64,000 nucleotides of DNA, taken from Qipengyuania qiaonensis (lineage in GTDB: Bacteria; Pseudomonadota; Alphaproteobacteria; Sphingomonadales; Sphingomonadaceae). A program made the translations under genes and the position numbers. The notes beneath the pieces were generated by a model. It worked only from the letters and a program-made list of their open reading frames with translations. It did no database searches and was not told the origin of the DNA. Positions 17,274-25,485 of this stretch are shown piece by piece. Position 1 is the stretch's first letter. Each line of letters opens with the position of its first letter. The DNA is taken from the NCBI RefSeq assembly GCF_019711515.1, contig NZ_JAIGNO010000006.1:62001-126000 (forward strand), given 5' to 3'.

Positions 17274-18947
17274 ATGGCCGCCCAGTACGCTTTCGTCATG
17301 AAAGACATGACCAAGACTTTCCCCGGTGCGCAGAAACCGGTGCTCAGCAATATTAACCTGCAATTCTACCAGGGCGCGAAGATCGGCATCGTCGGGCCCA
17401 ACGGTGCGGGCAAGTCGACGCTGATCAAGATCATGGCCGGTATCGACACCGATTTCACCGGCGAGGCATGGCCGGGCGAGAACATCACGGTCGGCTATCT
17501 GGAACAGGAGCCCGAGCTCGACGACAGCAAGACGGTGCTGGAAAACGTCAGGGACGGCGCGCGCGAAACGGCCGACATGGTCGAACGCTTCAACCAGATC
17601 GGCATGGAAATGGGCGAAGAGGATGCCGATTTCGATGCGCTCAGCACCGAGATGTCGGAACTGCAGGACCGGATCGACGCGGTCGATGGCTGGACGCTCG
17701 ACAATCAGCTCGAAGTGGCGATGGAAGCGCTCCGCTGCCCGCCGGGCGACTGGCCCGTCACCGATCTGTCGGGCGGCGAGAAGCGCCGCGTCGCCCTCAC
17801 CCGCCTGCTGATCCAGAAGCCGTCCATTCTGCTCCTCGACGAACCGACCAACCACCTCGATGCCGAAAGCGTCCAGTGGCTCGAAAACCATCTCAAGGAA
17901 TATGCCGGTGCGGTGCTGATGATCACCCACGATCGCTACTTCCTCGACAATGTCGTCGGCTGGATTCTCGAACTCGACCGCGGCAGCTACTATCCGTACG
18001 AAGGCAATTACTCGACCTATCTGGAAAAGAAGGCCAAGCGGCTCGAACAGGAAAGCCGCGAGGAAAGCGGTCGGTCGAAAGCGCTGTCGCGCGAACTCGA
18101 ATGGATCCGGCAGACCCCGGCCGCGCGCCAGACCAAGTCGAAGGCACGTATTCGCAAGTTCGAGGAACTGCAGGAAAGCCAGCAGGATCGCAAACCCGGC
18201 AAGGCGCAGATCGTCATCCAGGTGCCCGAACGCCTCGGCGGCAAGGTCATCGAAGCCAAGGGCATCTCCAAGGCCTATGGCGACAAGCTGCTGTTCGAAG
18301 ACCTGTCCTTCATGCTGCCCCCCGGCGGCATCGTCGGCGTGATCGGGCCCAACGGCGCGGGTAAGTCGACGCTGTTCAAGATCCTGACCGGCAAGGAAAC
18401 CCCCGACAGCGGGACGGTGGAAATCGGCTCGACCGTCCATCTCGGCTATGTCGACCAGAGCCGCGACCATCTGAACCCCAAGAACAACGTCTGGGAGGAA
18501 ATCTCCGACGGGCTCGATTACATGAAGGTCAACGGCCACGACACCAGCACGCGCGCCTATGTCGGCGCGTTCAACTTCAAGGGCCCCGACCAGCAGAAGA
18601 ATGTCGGCAAGCTGTCCGGCGGCGAACGCAACCGCGTGCACATGGCCAAGATGCTGAAAGAAGGCGGCAACGTGCTGCTGCTGGACGAACCGACCAACGA
18701 TCTCGACGTGGAAACTTTGGGCGCGCTCGAGGAGGCGATCGAAAACTTCGCCGGCTGCGCCGTGGTCATCTCGCACGACCGCTTCTTCCTCGACCGCCTG
18801 GCCACGCACATCCTGGCCTTCGAAGGCGACAGCCACGTCGAATGGTTCGAGGGCAACTTCGAAGCTTACGAGGAAGACAAGCGGCGGCGCCTAGGCGATG
18901 CGGCGGATCGGCCGACGCGGTTGGCGTATAAGAAGCTGACTAGGTAG
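17274..18947 (+). CDS. ettA: Energy-dependent translational throttle protein EttA (ABC-F)
   Basis: This encodes 557 residues, matching EttA (about 555). Two ABC ATPase domains are present: Walker A GPNGAGKSTLIKIMAG with signature LSGGEKRRVAL, and GPNGAGKSTLFKILTG with signature LSGGERNRVHM. LLDEPTNHLD and LLDEPTNDLD are the Walker B regions, and the linker with the P-site tRNA interaction motif lies between. There are no membrane segments. EttA binds the ribosomal E site and restricts entry into the elongation cycle when ADP is high. The ATG at 17274 gives the conserved MAAQYAFVMKDMTKTFPG start; the open frame upstream is not coding. Confidence 0.95.
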   Translation: MAAQYAFVMKDMTKTFPGAQKPVLSNINLQFYQGAKIGIVGPNGAGKSTLIKIMAGIDTDFTGEAWPGENITVGYLEQEPELDDSKTVLENVRDGARETADMVERFNQIGMEMGEEDADFDALSTEMSELQDRIDAVDGWTLDNQLEVAMEALRCPPGDWPVTDLSGGEKRRVALTRLLIQKPSILLLDEPTNHLDAESVQWLENHLKEYAGAVLMITHDRYFLDNVVGWILELDRGSYYPYEGNYSTYLEKKAKRLEQESREESGRSKALSRELEWIRQTPAARQTKSKARIRKFEELQESQQDRKPGKAQIVIQVPERLGGKVIEAKGISKAYGDKLLFEDLSFMLPPGGIVGVIGPNGAGKSTLFKILTGKETPDSGTVEIGSTVHLGYVDQSRDHLNPKNNVWEEISDGLDYMKVNGHDTSTRAYVGAFNFKGPDQQKNVGKLSGGERNRVHMAKMLKEGGNVLLLDEPTNDLDVETLGALEEAIENFAGCAVVISHDRFFLDRLATHILAFEGDSHVEWFEGNFEAYEEDKRRRLGDAADRPTRLAYKKLTR

Positions 18948-18984
18948 TGTAGGCAGCCGACGCAGATCCGTTTATCTTCCCCTT

Positions 18985-19012
18985 CGTCATTCCCGCGAAG
19001 GCGGGAACCCAG
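18985..19012. repeat. REP-like palindromic repeat, copy A
   Basis: A 28-base unit contains a perfect 7-bp hairpin, TTCCCGC-GAAG-GCGGGAA. It is an inverted copy of the core of the 19016-19063 repeat (25 of 28 positions match). Together they form a head-to-head pair, as bacterial interspersed mosaic elements do. The stretch from 18948 to 19207 holds no gene, only these repeats. Confidence 0.8.
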
Positions 19013-19015
19013 TGT

Positions 19016-19063
19016 GGCCGTGGTACTTGGTTGCTCTGGGTCCCCGCCTGCGCGGGGATGACG
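19016..19063. repeat. Left 48-bp inverted repeat flanking the GIY-YIG gene
   Basis: The reverse complement of these 48 bases matches 19555-19602 at 45 positions. The inner part contains a hairpin, TCCCCGC-CTGC-GCGGGGA. The pair encloses a single gene, which is the layout of a small mobile unit. Confidence 0.85.
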
Positions 19064-19117
19064 CTGGTGCGCGGGAATGACGTTGGGGCGCAGGGACGAC
19101 GTTGGGGAGTGGGGATG
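19061..19117. repeat. Three imperfect 19-bp tandem repeats
   Basis: Units begin at 19061, 19080 and 19099, each opening ACG(C/T)TGG and ending GGGAATG, GGGACG or GGGGATG. They appear to be decayed partial copies of the GGGAATGACG edge of the neighbouring palindromic repeat. Confidence 0.65.
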
Positions 19118-19207
19118 GCGGGAACGGGTAAGGCCGTTCCGCACAAATTGAGACCGCAATGGTGTGAAGGGGCTGACGGGCCGGCCGTCCGTGCCTAGGC
19201 TTTGTGG

Positions 19208-19519
19208 ATGTCGTTCGAACGTATTCCCTGCGTCTACATCCTCGCCTCGCAGCGAAATGGAACGCTCTACATCGGCGTGACGTCCGATTTGGTCGCCCGC
19301 ATCCAGCAGCACCGCTCCGGGGCCGCCGATGGCTTCACGAAGAAGCATGGCGTCAAGCGGCTCGTCTGGTTCGAAGTGCATGAGGAAATGGAGCCGGCCA
19401 TCCTGCGCGAGAAGCGGCTCAAGAAGTGGAATCGCGCGTGGAAGCTGCGGCTGATCGAGGAGGCCAATCCGCAATGGCGCGACCTGGCGGAGGATTTCGG
19501 GTTCGAACCGCTTGGGTGA
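19208..19519 (+). CDS. Single-domain GIY-YIG nuclease family protein
   Basis: This encodes 103 residues covering just the GIY-YIG fold: CVYILASQRNGTLYIGVT holds the two tyrosine motifs, ARIQQHRSG the catalytic Arg/His region, and E (EVHEEMEPAILREKRLK) the metal-binding Glu helix. There is no DNA-binding extension, as in the UPF0213/YhbQ-like group, whose biological role is poorly known. The ATG at 19208 is chosen; a TTG two codons earlier is also possible. The gene is enclosed by 48-bp inverted repeats at 19016-19063 and 19555-19602. A role in spreading or cutting those repeats is possible but not shown. Confidence 0.85.
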   Translation: MSFERIPCVYILASQRNGTLYIGVTSDLVARIQQHRSGAADGFTKKHGVKRLVWFEVHEEMEPAILREKRLKKWNRAWKLRLIEEANPQWRDLAEDFGFEPLG

Positions 19520-19554
19520 GCGCTCCTCCCCTTCCCGTCATTCTCGCGTAGCAG

Positions 19555-19602
19555 CGTCATCCCCGCGTAGGCGGGGACCCAGAGCAACCAAGCACCTCGG
19601 CC
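19555..19602. repeat. Right 48-bp inverted repeat flanking the GIY-YIG gene
   Basis: This is the inverted partner of 19016-19063 (45/48). It starts CGTCATCCCCGCG and contains the hairpin CCCCGC-GTAG-GCGGGG with an A/T extension. A shorter partial copy (GTCATTCTCGCG) precedes it at 19537-19548. Confidence 0.85.
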
Positions 19603-19697
19603 ATTGAGCCGTCCAATACCCGACCCACCACTTTCCTACACGCACGTCGCGCGTTAGCCTTCGCCGGTTATTTGATCGCCGTGAATCCCACTCCCAT

Positions 19698-19732
19698 AAA
19701 GCCCCGCCAGCCGTGCGGGGCTTTGGCGTTTT
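19698..19732 (+). terminator. Rho-independent terminator-like hairpin in a gene-free stretch
   Basis: The stem AAAGCCCCGC pairs perfectly with GCGGGGCTTT (19715-19724) and is followed by a short T-rich run. No gene end lies directly upstream: the 19603-19958 stretch is otherwise empty to the eye. The hairpin may end an unrecognised small RNA or act on transcripts from the GIY-YIG unit. Confidence 0.6.
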
Positions 19733-19958
19733 GGGGCACCTATAAGCGCTCTGGCGAAAGGGCCCCCCGAATGTGTTTCATCAACTTGCATTCTCTGCAA
19801 CCGACCGATCCTCGCCGAACCGTGTCGCTGTCCGCTCCGCTTCGTTTGACATACCCCACCTCGGTTTGACAGACTCGGATGCAACGCGCCCGGTCCGCGG
19901 GCGCATTCCCATGCGGTGCCTCCCTCGCGCCGCGAACACGAAATCGACAAGGATATCC

Positions 19959-20396
19959 ATGACCACTCCCAGCAGCGGCGACACCGTCACCATCGATTAC
20001 GTCCTCAAGCGCACCGACGGCCAGGAAGTCGGCAACACCCAGCAGGCCGGGCCGCAGGACATCACCATCGGCAGCGGGCAGATCTTCCCGCAGATCGAGG
20101 AAGCGCTCACGGGCATGAGCGTCGGCGACGAGCAGACCGTGGCCATCCCATGCGACAAGGCCTTCGGTCCGCGCAACGAGCAGATGATCATCGACATTCC
20201 GCGCGCGAATCTGCCGCCCGAGCCCGCCCCGCAGCCGGGCATGGCCTTGCAGGCGCAGTCGCCAGACGGCCAGCCGATGACGCTCTACGTCCTCGAAGTC
20301 GGCGAAGAAACGATCAAGGCGGATGGCAATCACCCGCTTGCCGGCGAGGACATAACTTTCGACATCACCCTGCGCGAGATCAAGCAGGCGGCCTGA
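19959..20396 (+). CDS. FKBP-type peptidyl-prolyl isomerase (SlyD-like)
   Basis: This encodes 145 residues. The FKBP half-barrel is DTVTIDYVLKRTDGQEVGNT, the flap region IGSGQIFPQIEEALTGMSVGD, and an inserted IF (chaperone) domain follows around residues 65-120 (EQMIIDIPRANLPPEPAPQP). This is the SlyD/FkpB arrangement, here without the metal-binding His-rich tail. It is cytoplasmic and assists folding by proline isomerisation. The ATG at 19959 is chosen because AAGG is seven bases upstream; the frame is open further 5' but non-coding in character. Confidence 0.92.
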   Translation: MTTPSSGDTVTIDYVLKRTDGQEVGNTQQAGPQDITIGSGQIFPQIEEALTGMSVGDEQTVAIPCDKAFGPRNEQMIIDIPRANLPPEPAPQPGMALQAQSPDGQPMTLYVLEVGEETIKADGNHPLAGEDITFDITLREIKQAA

Positions 20397-20462
20397 TGTC
20401 CCGGCAACGGGCGGCACCGCTGGTCGGCACGAATTGCCGGACGCGCCGGTGACCGCCCGCCG

Positions 20463-21032
20463 CTAGGGCGTGATCCACTGCCCCTCGTCGCGCGTCAGCA
20501 GCGCCCGGCGATGGCCGGTATGCGCCAGACTGAACCAATCGGCCACGTCCACCTCGATCAGCAGGAGGGCAAAGTTGGCGCGCGCTGGAACCACCTGATC
20601 GTCGTCGGGCTCCACCCCCTCGAACTCTCTGGGCAGGCCCGAGGTCGGTGTGGTCGAATCCGTACCCGGCCCCTCGCCCAGATAGCACCGGCGGGCAAAA
20701 TTGGGGCTGTCGGCCCAGGCCGCATCGACCGCAGCGCCGACGCGTTCGATCCGCGCCCTGCCGCGCAGCCGCAACTGTATCTTGGCCGGCTTGTCGTAAG
20801 CCAGCACCGCGATCCGCGGATCGGCCTCGATCACGGCGACCTTGGGACTGCGCGCATCGGTATGGAACCGCAGGACCCAGCCTTCGGCGTCGAACCCCCG
20901 CAGCACCATGATCCGCGCGTCGGCATCCGCAGTCGCGATCACGGGCGTGTGCATCGGGGCGTTCCGGTCGCGTGCCGCCGCCTCGAGCCGTGTGGCGATA
21001 TCGGCGCGGACTTCGTCGAGTCTGTCGTACAT
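20463..21032 (-). CDS. Pyridoxamine 5'-phosphate oxidase-like FMN-binding protein
   Basis: This encodes 189 residues with a split-barrel FMN-binding fold: RIMVLRGFDAEGWVLRFHTD and SPKVAVIEADPRIAVLAYDK, then IQLRLRGRARIER, and a C-terminal DWFSLAHTGHRRALL. This pattern fits the Alr4036-like pyridoxamine oxidase relatives rather than true PdxH. The substrate is unknown. A perfect 10-bp inverted repeat (21078-21107) lies just upstream of the start and may regulate it. Confidence 0.85.
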   Translation of the reverse strand: MYDRLDEVRADIATRLEAAARDRNAPMHTPVIATADADARIMVLRGFDAEGWVLRFHTDARSPKVAVIEADPRIAVLAYDKPAKIQLRLRGRARIERVGAAVDAAWADSPNFARRCYLGEGPGTDSTTPTSGLPREFEGVEPDDDQVVPARANFALLLIEVDVADWFSLAHTGHRRALLTRDEGQWITP

Positions 21033-21077
21033 GGCATTTTCAATGAACGCATGGCGCTATGGTGCCAAGCCCATCGA

Positions 21078-21107
21078 TGTTCATGTTGAAAGTGTCAAAC
21101 ATGAACA
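21078..21107. promoter_or_regulatory. Perfect 10-bp-arm inverted repeat upstream of the PNPOx-like gene
   Basis: TGTTCATGTT and AACATGAACA are separated by ten bases, 45 bp upstream of the PNPOx-like start. On the minus strand a TTGACA hexamer overlaps the dyad. The layout fits a repressor operator. No regulator is encoded next to it. Confidence 0.55.
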
Positions 21108-21218
21108 GAAGGCCGCCAGGTCGGTTCAGACTGCCGTCAGGCCATGTTGATACATAATGCGACATTGACAACAGCCGCGGGTGGTGGAGCGGCGCAGGAT
21201 CTGTGAAGGATACGCTCC

Positions 21219-22118
21219 ATGAAACTGACCAGACTGATGAAGGGAACTGCGCTGGGCGCCCTGGCCGCGGCGATGTCGATCACCGCCCTGCCCGCCGAAG
21301 CGGAAGCGCAATCGCGCGACCGGCAGGAACGCGCCCAGCGCGATCGCGGCGATCGCGGCGAAGCTCGCCAGCAACGTCGCGCGCAAGGTAATGAGCGACG
21401 CGAGAACCGCCGCGAGGCGCGTCAGGACCGTCGTGGAGATCAGCGCGAGGCGCGTCAGGACCGCCGTGGCGACCAGCGCGAAGCACGCCAGATACGGCGC
21501 GACGTCCGGCAGGACGCGCGCCAGGATCGCCGCGAATGGCGTGGCGACAACCGCGCGGATCTGCGCGAGGCGCGCCGCTCCATCCGGGAAAACCGGCAGG
21601 ACATCCGCCAGGATCCTCGGGCCCAGCGCCGCGACTGGCGACAGGATCGCCGCGAGAATGTCCGCGAAGCCCGCCGGGATCAGCGCGACTTGCGACGGGA
21701 TCGCCGCGAGGACCGTCGCGACTGGCGGCAGGATCGGCGCGAAGACATTCGCCATGCGAACCGTCGGGCCCGCTATTACGACGGCCGGCGCTGGCACGAC
21801 TACGATCGTTGGGATCAGCGTCGCTGGCGAGCCAACAACCGTTACGACTGGCGGCACTATCGTAACAGCAACCGGAACATCTATCGGCTGGGCCGCTACT
21901 ATGCGCCCTATCGCGACTACAGCTACCGGCGCCTGAGCATCGGCTTCCGACTGGGCAGCGTGTTCTTCGGCAGCCGTTACTGGATCAACGATCCCTGGCG
22001 CTACCGTCTGCCGGCCGTCTACGGTCCCTATCGCTGGGTCCGCTATTACGATGACGTGCTGCTGGTCGACATCTACAGCGGCGAAGTGGTCGACGTGATC
22101 CACGACTTCTTCTGGTAA
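21219..22118 (+). CDS. RcnB-like envelope protein with Arg/Asp-rich repeat region
   Basis: This encodes 299 residues. A signal peptide ends near AEAEAQS. Residues about 30-185 are extremely rich in Arg, Asp, Gln and Glu, with tandem copies of an 11-residue unit (REARQDRRGDQ) encoded by 33-bp DNA repeats at 21411-21476. The C-terminal 110 residues (RRWHDYDRWDQ; INDPWRYRLPAVYG; VLLVDIYSGEVVDVIHDFFW) resemble the RcnB periplasmic fold. It is periplasmic; binding of nucleic acid, anionic lipid or metal through the charged region is speculative. A strong terminator follows at 22165. Confidence 0.82.
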   Translation: MKLTRLMKGTALGALAAAMSITALPAEAEAQSRDRQERAQRDRGDRGEARQQRRAQGNERRENRREARQDRRGDQREARQDRRGDQREARQIRRDVRQDARQDRREWRGDNRADLREARRSIRENRQDIRQDPRAQRRDWRQDRRENVREARRDQRDLRRDRREDRRDWRQDRREDIRHANRRARYYDGRRWHDYDRWDQRRWRANNRYDWRHYRNSNRNIYRLGRYYAPYRDYSYRRLSIGFRLGSVFFGSRYWINDPWRYRLPAVYGPYRWVRYYDDVLLVDIYSGEVVDVIHDFFW

Positions 22119-22164
22119 CGGCCCACCGCCGATCGGCTTGAGAGTGGTCCGGTTGGCAATCGAC

Positions 22165-22194
22165 ACCCCCGCCGAACGATCGGCGGGGGTTTTT
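22165..22194 (+). terminator. Rho-independent terminator after the RcnB-like gene
   Basis: ACCCCCGCCG and CGGCGGGGGT form a perfect 10-bp stem with a six-base loop, followed by TTTT. It lies 46 bp after the RcnB-like stop and just before the convergent cytochrome b561 stop, and may serve both. Confidence 0.88.
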
Positions 22195-22202
22195 CATGGT
22201 CG

Positions 22203-22757
22203 TCAGCCCGGCACCTTGCCGAACGGCAACATCCGGAAGATGCCGCCATTCTTGTCGAAGAACGTATGTTTGAGCGCGCCGAGAATGTGCAGGCCGATCA
22301 GGTAGATGAAAATCGTCCCACCAAGCGCGTGCAGATCGAAGATCGAACCGCCCAGATCTTCATTCTCCCCTGTCGGAAGCGGCGGGATGGTGAACAGGCC
22401 GAAGAAGTCGATGTCCCGTCCGGTCATCGAATTTGCCAGCCAGCCGCCCAGCGGCAGTCCGATGAGAAGAACGTAGAATATGACATGCACGGTGCGCGCA
22501 AGCGCGGCCTCCCAACCGGCCAGGTTGGACGGCAATGGCGGGACCTTGTGCGTGAAACGCCATAGCAACCGGCCGACGGTCAGCACCAGAATGGCAATGC
22601 CCCAGGCTTTGTGATATCCCATTACCTCGCCCCGCAACGGTCCTTCCAGGTCTTGCGCACGCTCGACGATCTGCCAGTTCATGATGACGAGTACGGCGAT
22701 CAGCCAGTGAAAGATCATCGCTCCCGTGGAATAGCGGCGTGCACTTGTATCGCTCAT
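22203..22757 (-). CDS. Cytochrome b561-type membrane protein
   Basis: This encodes 184 residues with four transmembrane helices. Paired heme-ligand histidines appear in GAMIFHWLIAVLVIMNW, MGYHKAWGIAI, ARTVHVIFYVLLIGLPLGGW and IYLIGLHILGALKHTFF. It carries electrons across or within the inner membrane, probably from ubiquinol, as in YodB/YceJ-like proteins. The ATG at 22757 (MSDTSARRYS) is chosen because GGAG lies just upstream; the longer frame has no support. Confidence 0.92.
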   Translation of the reverse strand: MSDTSARRYSTGAMIFHWLIAVLVIMNWQIVERAQDLEGPLRGEVMGYHKAWGIAILVLTVGRLLWRFTHKVPPLPSNLAGWEAALARTVHVIFYVLLIGLPLGGWLANSMTGRDIDFFGLFTIPPLPTGENEDLGGSIFDLHALGGTIFIYLIGLHILGALKHTFFDKNGGIFRMLPFGKVPG

Positions 22758-22855
22758 GATTTGCTCCCCGAAGCCTGATTGCGCTAACCTACCGCCAAGC
22801 TGCAAAGTGGCAAGTCGCGGCTTGTCGCAGGCTGCTCGATTGCTACACACCCGAT

Positions 22856-23527
22856 ATGAATACCAAGACTGCCCCCGTTCCCGACCAGGATGCCCTCAAG
22901 CGCATCGGCACGATGGTGCGCCAGCGCCTCGATGCCGATCCGCAGGCCTACAAGATCCCGACCGACAAAGCCGAAATCTATGCCATCGGCGATCTCTTCA
23001 CGCCGGAAGAATGCCAGCGCCTGATGCGGATGATCGATGCCGTCGCGCGGCCGAGCGAGCTGCACGAGACTGCCTATGTCGCAAAGTTTCGCACGTCGTA
23101 TTCGGGCAATTTCGATCCGCACGATCCGTTCGTGAAAGCGATCTCCCGCCGGATCGACGATGCCCTCGGCCTGCCCGACAAGGTGGGCGAGAGCATTCAG
23201 GGTCAGCGTTATCTGCCGGGGCAGGAGTTCAAGCCGCACAACGACTGGTTCTACACCGATCAGGAATACTGGAAGCTCGAACGCAAGCGCGGCGGGCAAC
23301 GCTGCTGGACCGCCATGGCCTTCCTCAACGAGGTGGAAGAAGGCGGGCACACCCATTTCGTCGAGGTCGGCGCCTCGATCGAACCCAAGCCCGGCGTGCT
23401 GCTGGCCTGGAACAACGCCACGCCCGAAGGCTTGCCCAATCTGGACACGCTCCACGCGGGCACGCCGGTGATCAAGGGCCAGAAATACGTGCTGACCAAA
23501 TGGTACCGCACGCGCAAGCATACCTGA
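22856..23527 (+). CDS. 2-oxoglutarate/Fe(II)-dependent oxygenase (prolyl 4-hydroxylase-like)
   Basis: This encodes 223 residues. The double-stranded beta-helix holds the iron triad: FKPHNDWFYTDQEYW gives His and Asp, and GGHTHFVEVG gives the second His. KPGVLLAWNN and the late Lys/Arg fit 2-oxoglutarate binding. It is related to the P4Hc family; the protein or small-molecule substrate is unknown. It is cytoplasmic, with no signal peptide. It is convergent with lysK, with only four bases between the stops. Confidence 0.9.
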   Translation: MNTKTAPVPDQDALKRIGTMVRQRLDADPQAYKIPTDKAEIYAIGDLFTPEECQRLMRMIDAVARPSELHETAYVAKFRTSYSGNFDPHDPFVKAISRRIDDALGLPDKVGESIQGQRYLPGQEFKPHNDWFYTDQEYWKLERKRGGQRCWTAMAFLNEVEEGGHTHFVEVGASIEPKPGVLLAWNNATPEGLPNLDTLHAGTPVIKGQKYVLTKWYRTRKHT

Positions 23528-23531
23528 CCCG

Positions 23532-25160
23532 TCAGGCGCGCGACAGCGCCTCGGCGATCAGCTTGCGGGTGTTCGCCACGCCGTAAAGCGCGATGAAGCT
23601 GCCCATGCGCGGCCCCTGCTCGCTGCCGAGCAATGTCTGGTAGAGCGCCTTGAACCAGTCGCGCAGACTCGCGAACCCGTACTCCTCGCTTTTGCCGATT
23701 TCGTAGACTTCGGTCTGCAGATCCTCGGCGCTCGCATCCTCGGACGCTTCCGCGAGATACGCGTCGAGCGCACGCAGAGCGTCGGCTTCCTCGGCCGTGG
23801 GCGCGCGTTTATCGAGCGTCGGCACGATGTAGTCGCGCGTGTAGGCCACTGCAGTTCCGATCAGCACCTCGAGCTCGGGCGTGATCCGCCCCGCGCCGAT
23901 GTAGCTTTCGAGGTAGTCGCGCAAGGACGCCTCGCTCGCTTCCGCGCCCAGGACGCTGGCGAGGTTCAGCAGCAAGCCATAGGTCACCGGCAGGCTGTCG
24001 CCCGCGCCCGGCGCTTCCGCTCCTTCGAACCCGCCATTGGCGCGGGCAAGGTGCCAGACCGGATTGCCGAGCTGCTTGTCGAGATCCTGTTCGGACAGTC
24101 GTTCGCGGAACTGCCAGTAATCGTCGACCGCGCGCGGGATCACGCCGACGTGCAACTGCTTGGCGCTCTTGGGATTGGGGAAGATGTAGAAGCCGAGGCT
24201 CTCCTCGCTGCCATATTGCAGCCATTCCTCGATCGTGAGGCCGTTGCCCTTGGACTTGGAGATCTTCTCTCCCTTTTCGTCCAGGAACAGCTCGTAGATC
24301 AGGCCCTCCGGCTTGCGACCGCCCAGCACCTGCGCGATCTTGCCGGACTGGATGCCGGTATCGGTCAGATCCTTGCCATACATCTCGTAATCGACGCCCA
24401 GCGCCACCCAGCGCATGGCGAAATCGACCTTCCATTGCAGTTTGGACATGCCGCCCAGCGCGGACTGTTCGACCACGCTGCCGTCCTCGTCGGTAAAGCG
24501 GACCATGCCCGCGTCGGCATCGACCACCTCCACGGGAACCTGCAGCACGCGGCCCGTTACCGGGCTGATCGGCATGATCGGCGAATAGGTCGCCGCACGT
24601 TCCGCCCGCAAAGTGGGCAGCATGATGTCGAGGATCGCCTGGTTATTGCGCAGCACCCCGCGCAAGGCATCGTCGAACGCGCCGCTTTCGTACCGGTCGT
24701 GCGACGCGACGAAATCATAGTCGAAGCCGAAACGGTCCAGAAAGGCGCGCAGCATCGCGTTGTTGTGCGCGGCAAAGCTGTCATGATCCGTGCCGAACGG
24801 ATTGGGAATGCGGCACAGCGGCTTGTGCAAATTCGCTTCGAGCAGTTCCGGGTTCGGCACGTTGTCGGGCACCTTGCGCAACCCGTCCATATCGTCGGAG
24901 AAGGCAACGAGGCGCGTCCTGCCGTCTTCCGGCTTGGCCCCGATCAGCGCCTCGAAGGCGCGCCGTACCAGCGTCGTCCGCAGCACTTCCTGGAATGTGC
25001 CGATATGCGGCAGACCGCTGGGGCCGTACCCGGTTTCGAACAGGATTGGCGACCCATCGGGTTTCACGCCGTCGGGATAGCGTTTGAGCAGCCGCTGCGC
25101 CTCCTGGAACGGCCAGGCCTTGGACACGCGCGCGGCGGCGATCAGATCGGTCATGCTCAT
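23532..25160 (-). CDS. lysK: Class I lysyl-tRNA synthetase
   Basis: This encodes 542 residues. The HIGH-like GPSGLPHIGTFQE near residue 50 and the KMSKS-like KISKSKGNG define the class I (archaeal-type) enzyme, which several alphaproteobacteria use in place of class II LysRS. It attaches lysine to tRNA-Lys. The ATG at 25160 is chosen because AGAGG lies eight bases upstream and the product begins MSMTDLIAAARVSKAW. A second ATG two codons later is possible. It is convergent with the 2OG oxygenase gene. Confidence 0.96.
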   Translation of the reverse strand: MSMTDLIAAARVSKAWPFQEAQRLLKRYPDGVKPDGSPILFETGYGPSGLPHIGTFQEVLRTTLVRRAFEALIGAKPEDGRTRLVAFSDDMDGLRKVPDNVPNPELLEANLHKPLCRIPNPFGTDHDSFAAHNNAMLRAFLDRFGFDYDFVASHDRYESGAFDDALRGVLRNNQAILDIMLPTLRAERAATYSPIMPISPVTGRVLQVPVEVVDADAGMVRFTDEDGSVVEQSALGGMSKLQWKVDFAMRWVALGVDYEMYGKDLTDTGIQSGKIAQVLGGRKPEGLIYELFLDEKGEKISKSKGNGLTIEEWLQYGSEESLGFYIFPNPKSAKQLHVGVIPRAVDDYWQFRERLSEQDLDKQLGNPVWHLARANGGFEGAEAPGAGDSLPVTYGLLLNLASVLGAEASEASLRDYLESYIGAGRITPELEVLIGTAVAYTRDYIVPTLDKRAPTAEEADALRALDAYLAEASEDASAEDLQTEVYEIGKSEEYGFASLRDWFKALYQTLLGSEQGPRMGSFIALYGVANTRKLIAEALSRA

Positions 25161-25295
25161 GGCTGATGCCTCTTGCCGACTCGCCGTGCCGTTGCAAGTG
25201 CGAACGCATGGCCTCTGTTCAGCTTCCGGGCCGCGAAACCGAGACACGGACCGCATGGACCACAGTCCAGGCAAGGAAAACCGGTTGCCCCTCGA

Positions 25296-25378
25296 ACGGC
25301 TTCAAACGGCGCTTCCCTGGCTGACAAAAGGAGTTCCATCGCCGCCTCGATACCTGACGAAATGGGTGTAGGACAGCG
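25296..25378 (+). repeat. Dispersed repeat, right module (copy X)
   Basis: These 83 bases match 27424-27506 without gaps at 72 positions; the first 58 bases match at 55. They lie in the 325-bp gene-free stretch between lysK and the SDR gene. Together with the copy at 27424 they bracket the SDR-AraC module in the same orientation. Confidence 0.85.
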
Positions 25379-25485
25379 GTGGAGATGCAAGTGCGGCGAA
25401 TATCGTTTACGGACCCGCTTAGCAGGTGATTTCCGCTATTTTGATCATCCACTTGCAGCGGACGCCAGAAGCCCGAAAATAGCGG

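Noticed and set aside
17166-18836. 556-codon minus-strand frame opposite ettA
   Set aside because: The plus strand encodes both ABC domains of EttA; the antisense product has no recognisable motif.
18985-19117. CRISPR-like array
   Set aside because: The repeats are palindromic, unevenly spaced and not separated by similar-length spacers; no cas gene is present.
19603-19697. Possible tRNA or small RNA ending at the 19698 terminator
   Set aside because: A stretch containing GTGAATCCCACT recalls a T-arm, but no acceptor or anticodon arm could be folded.
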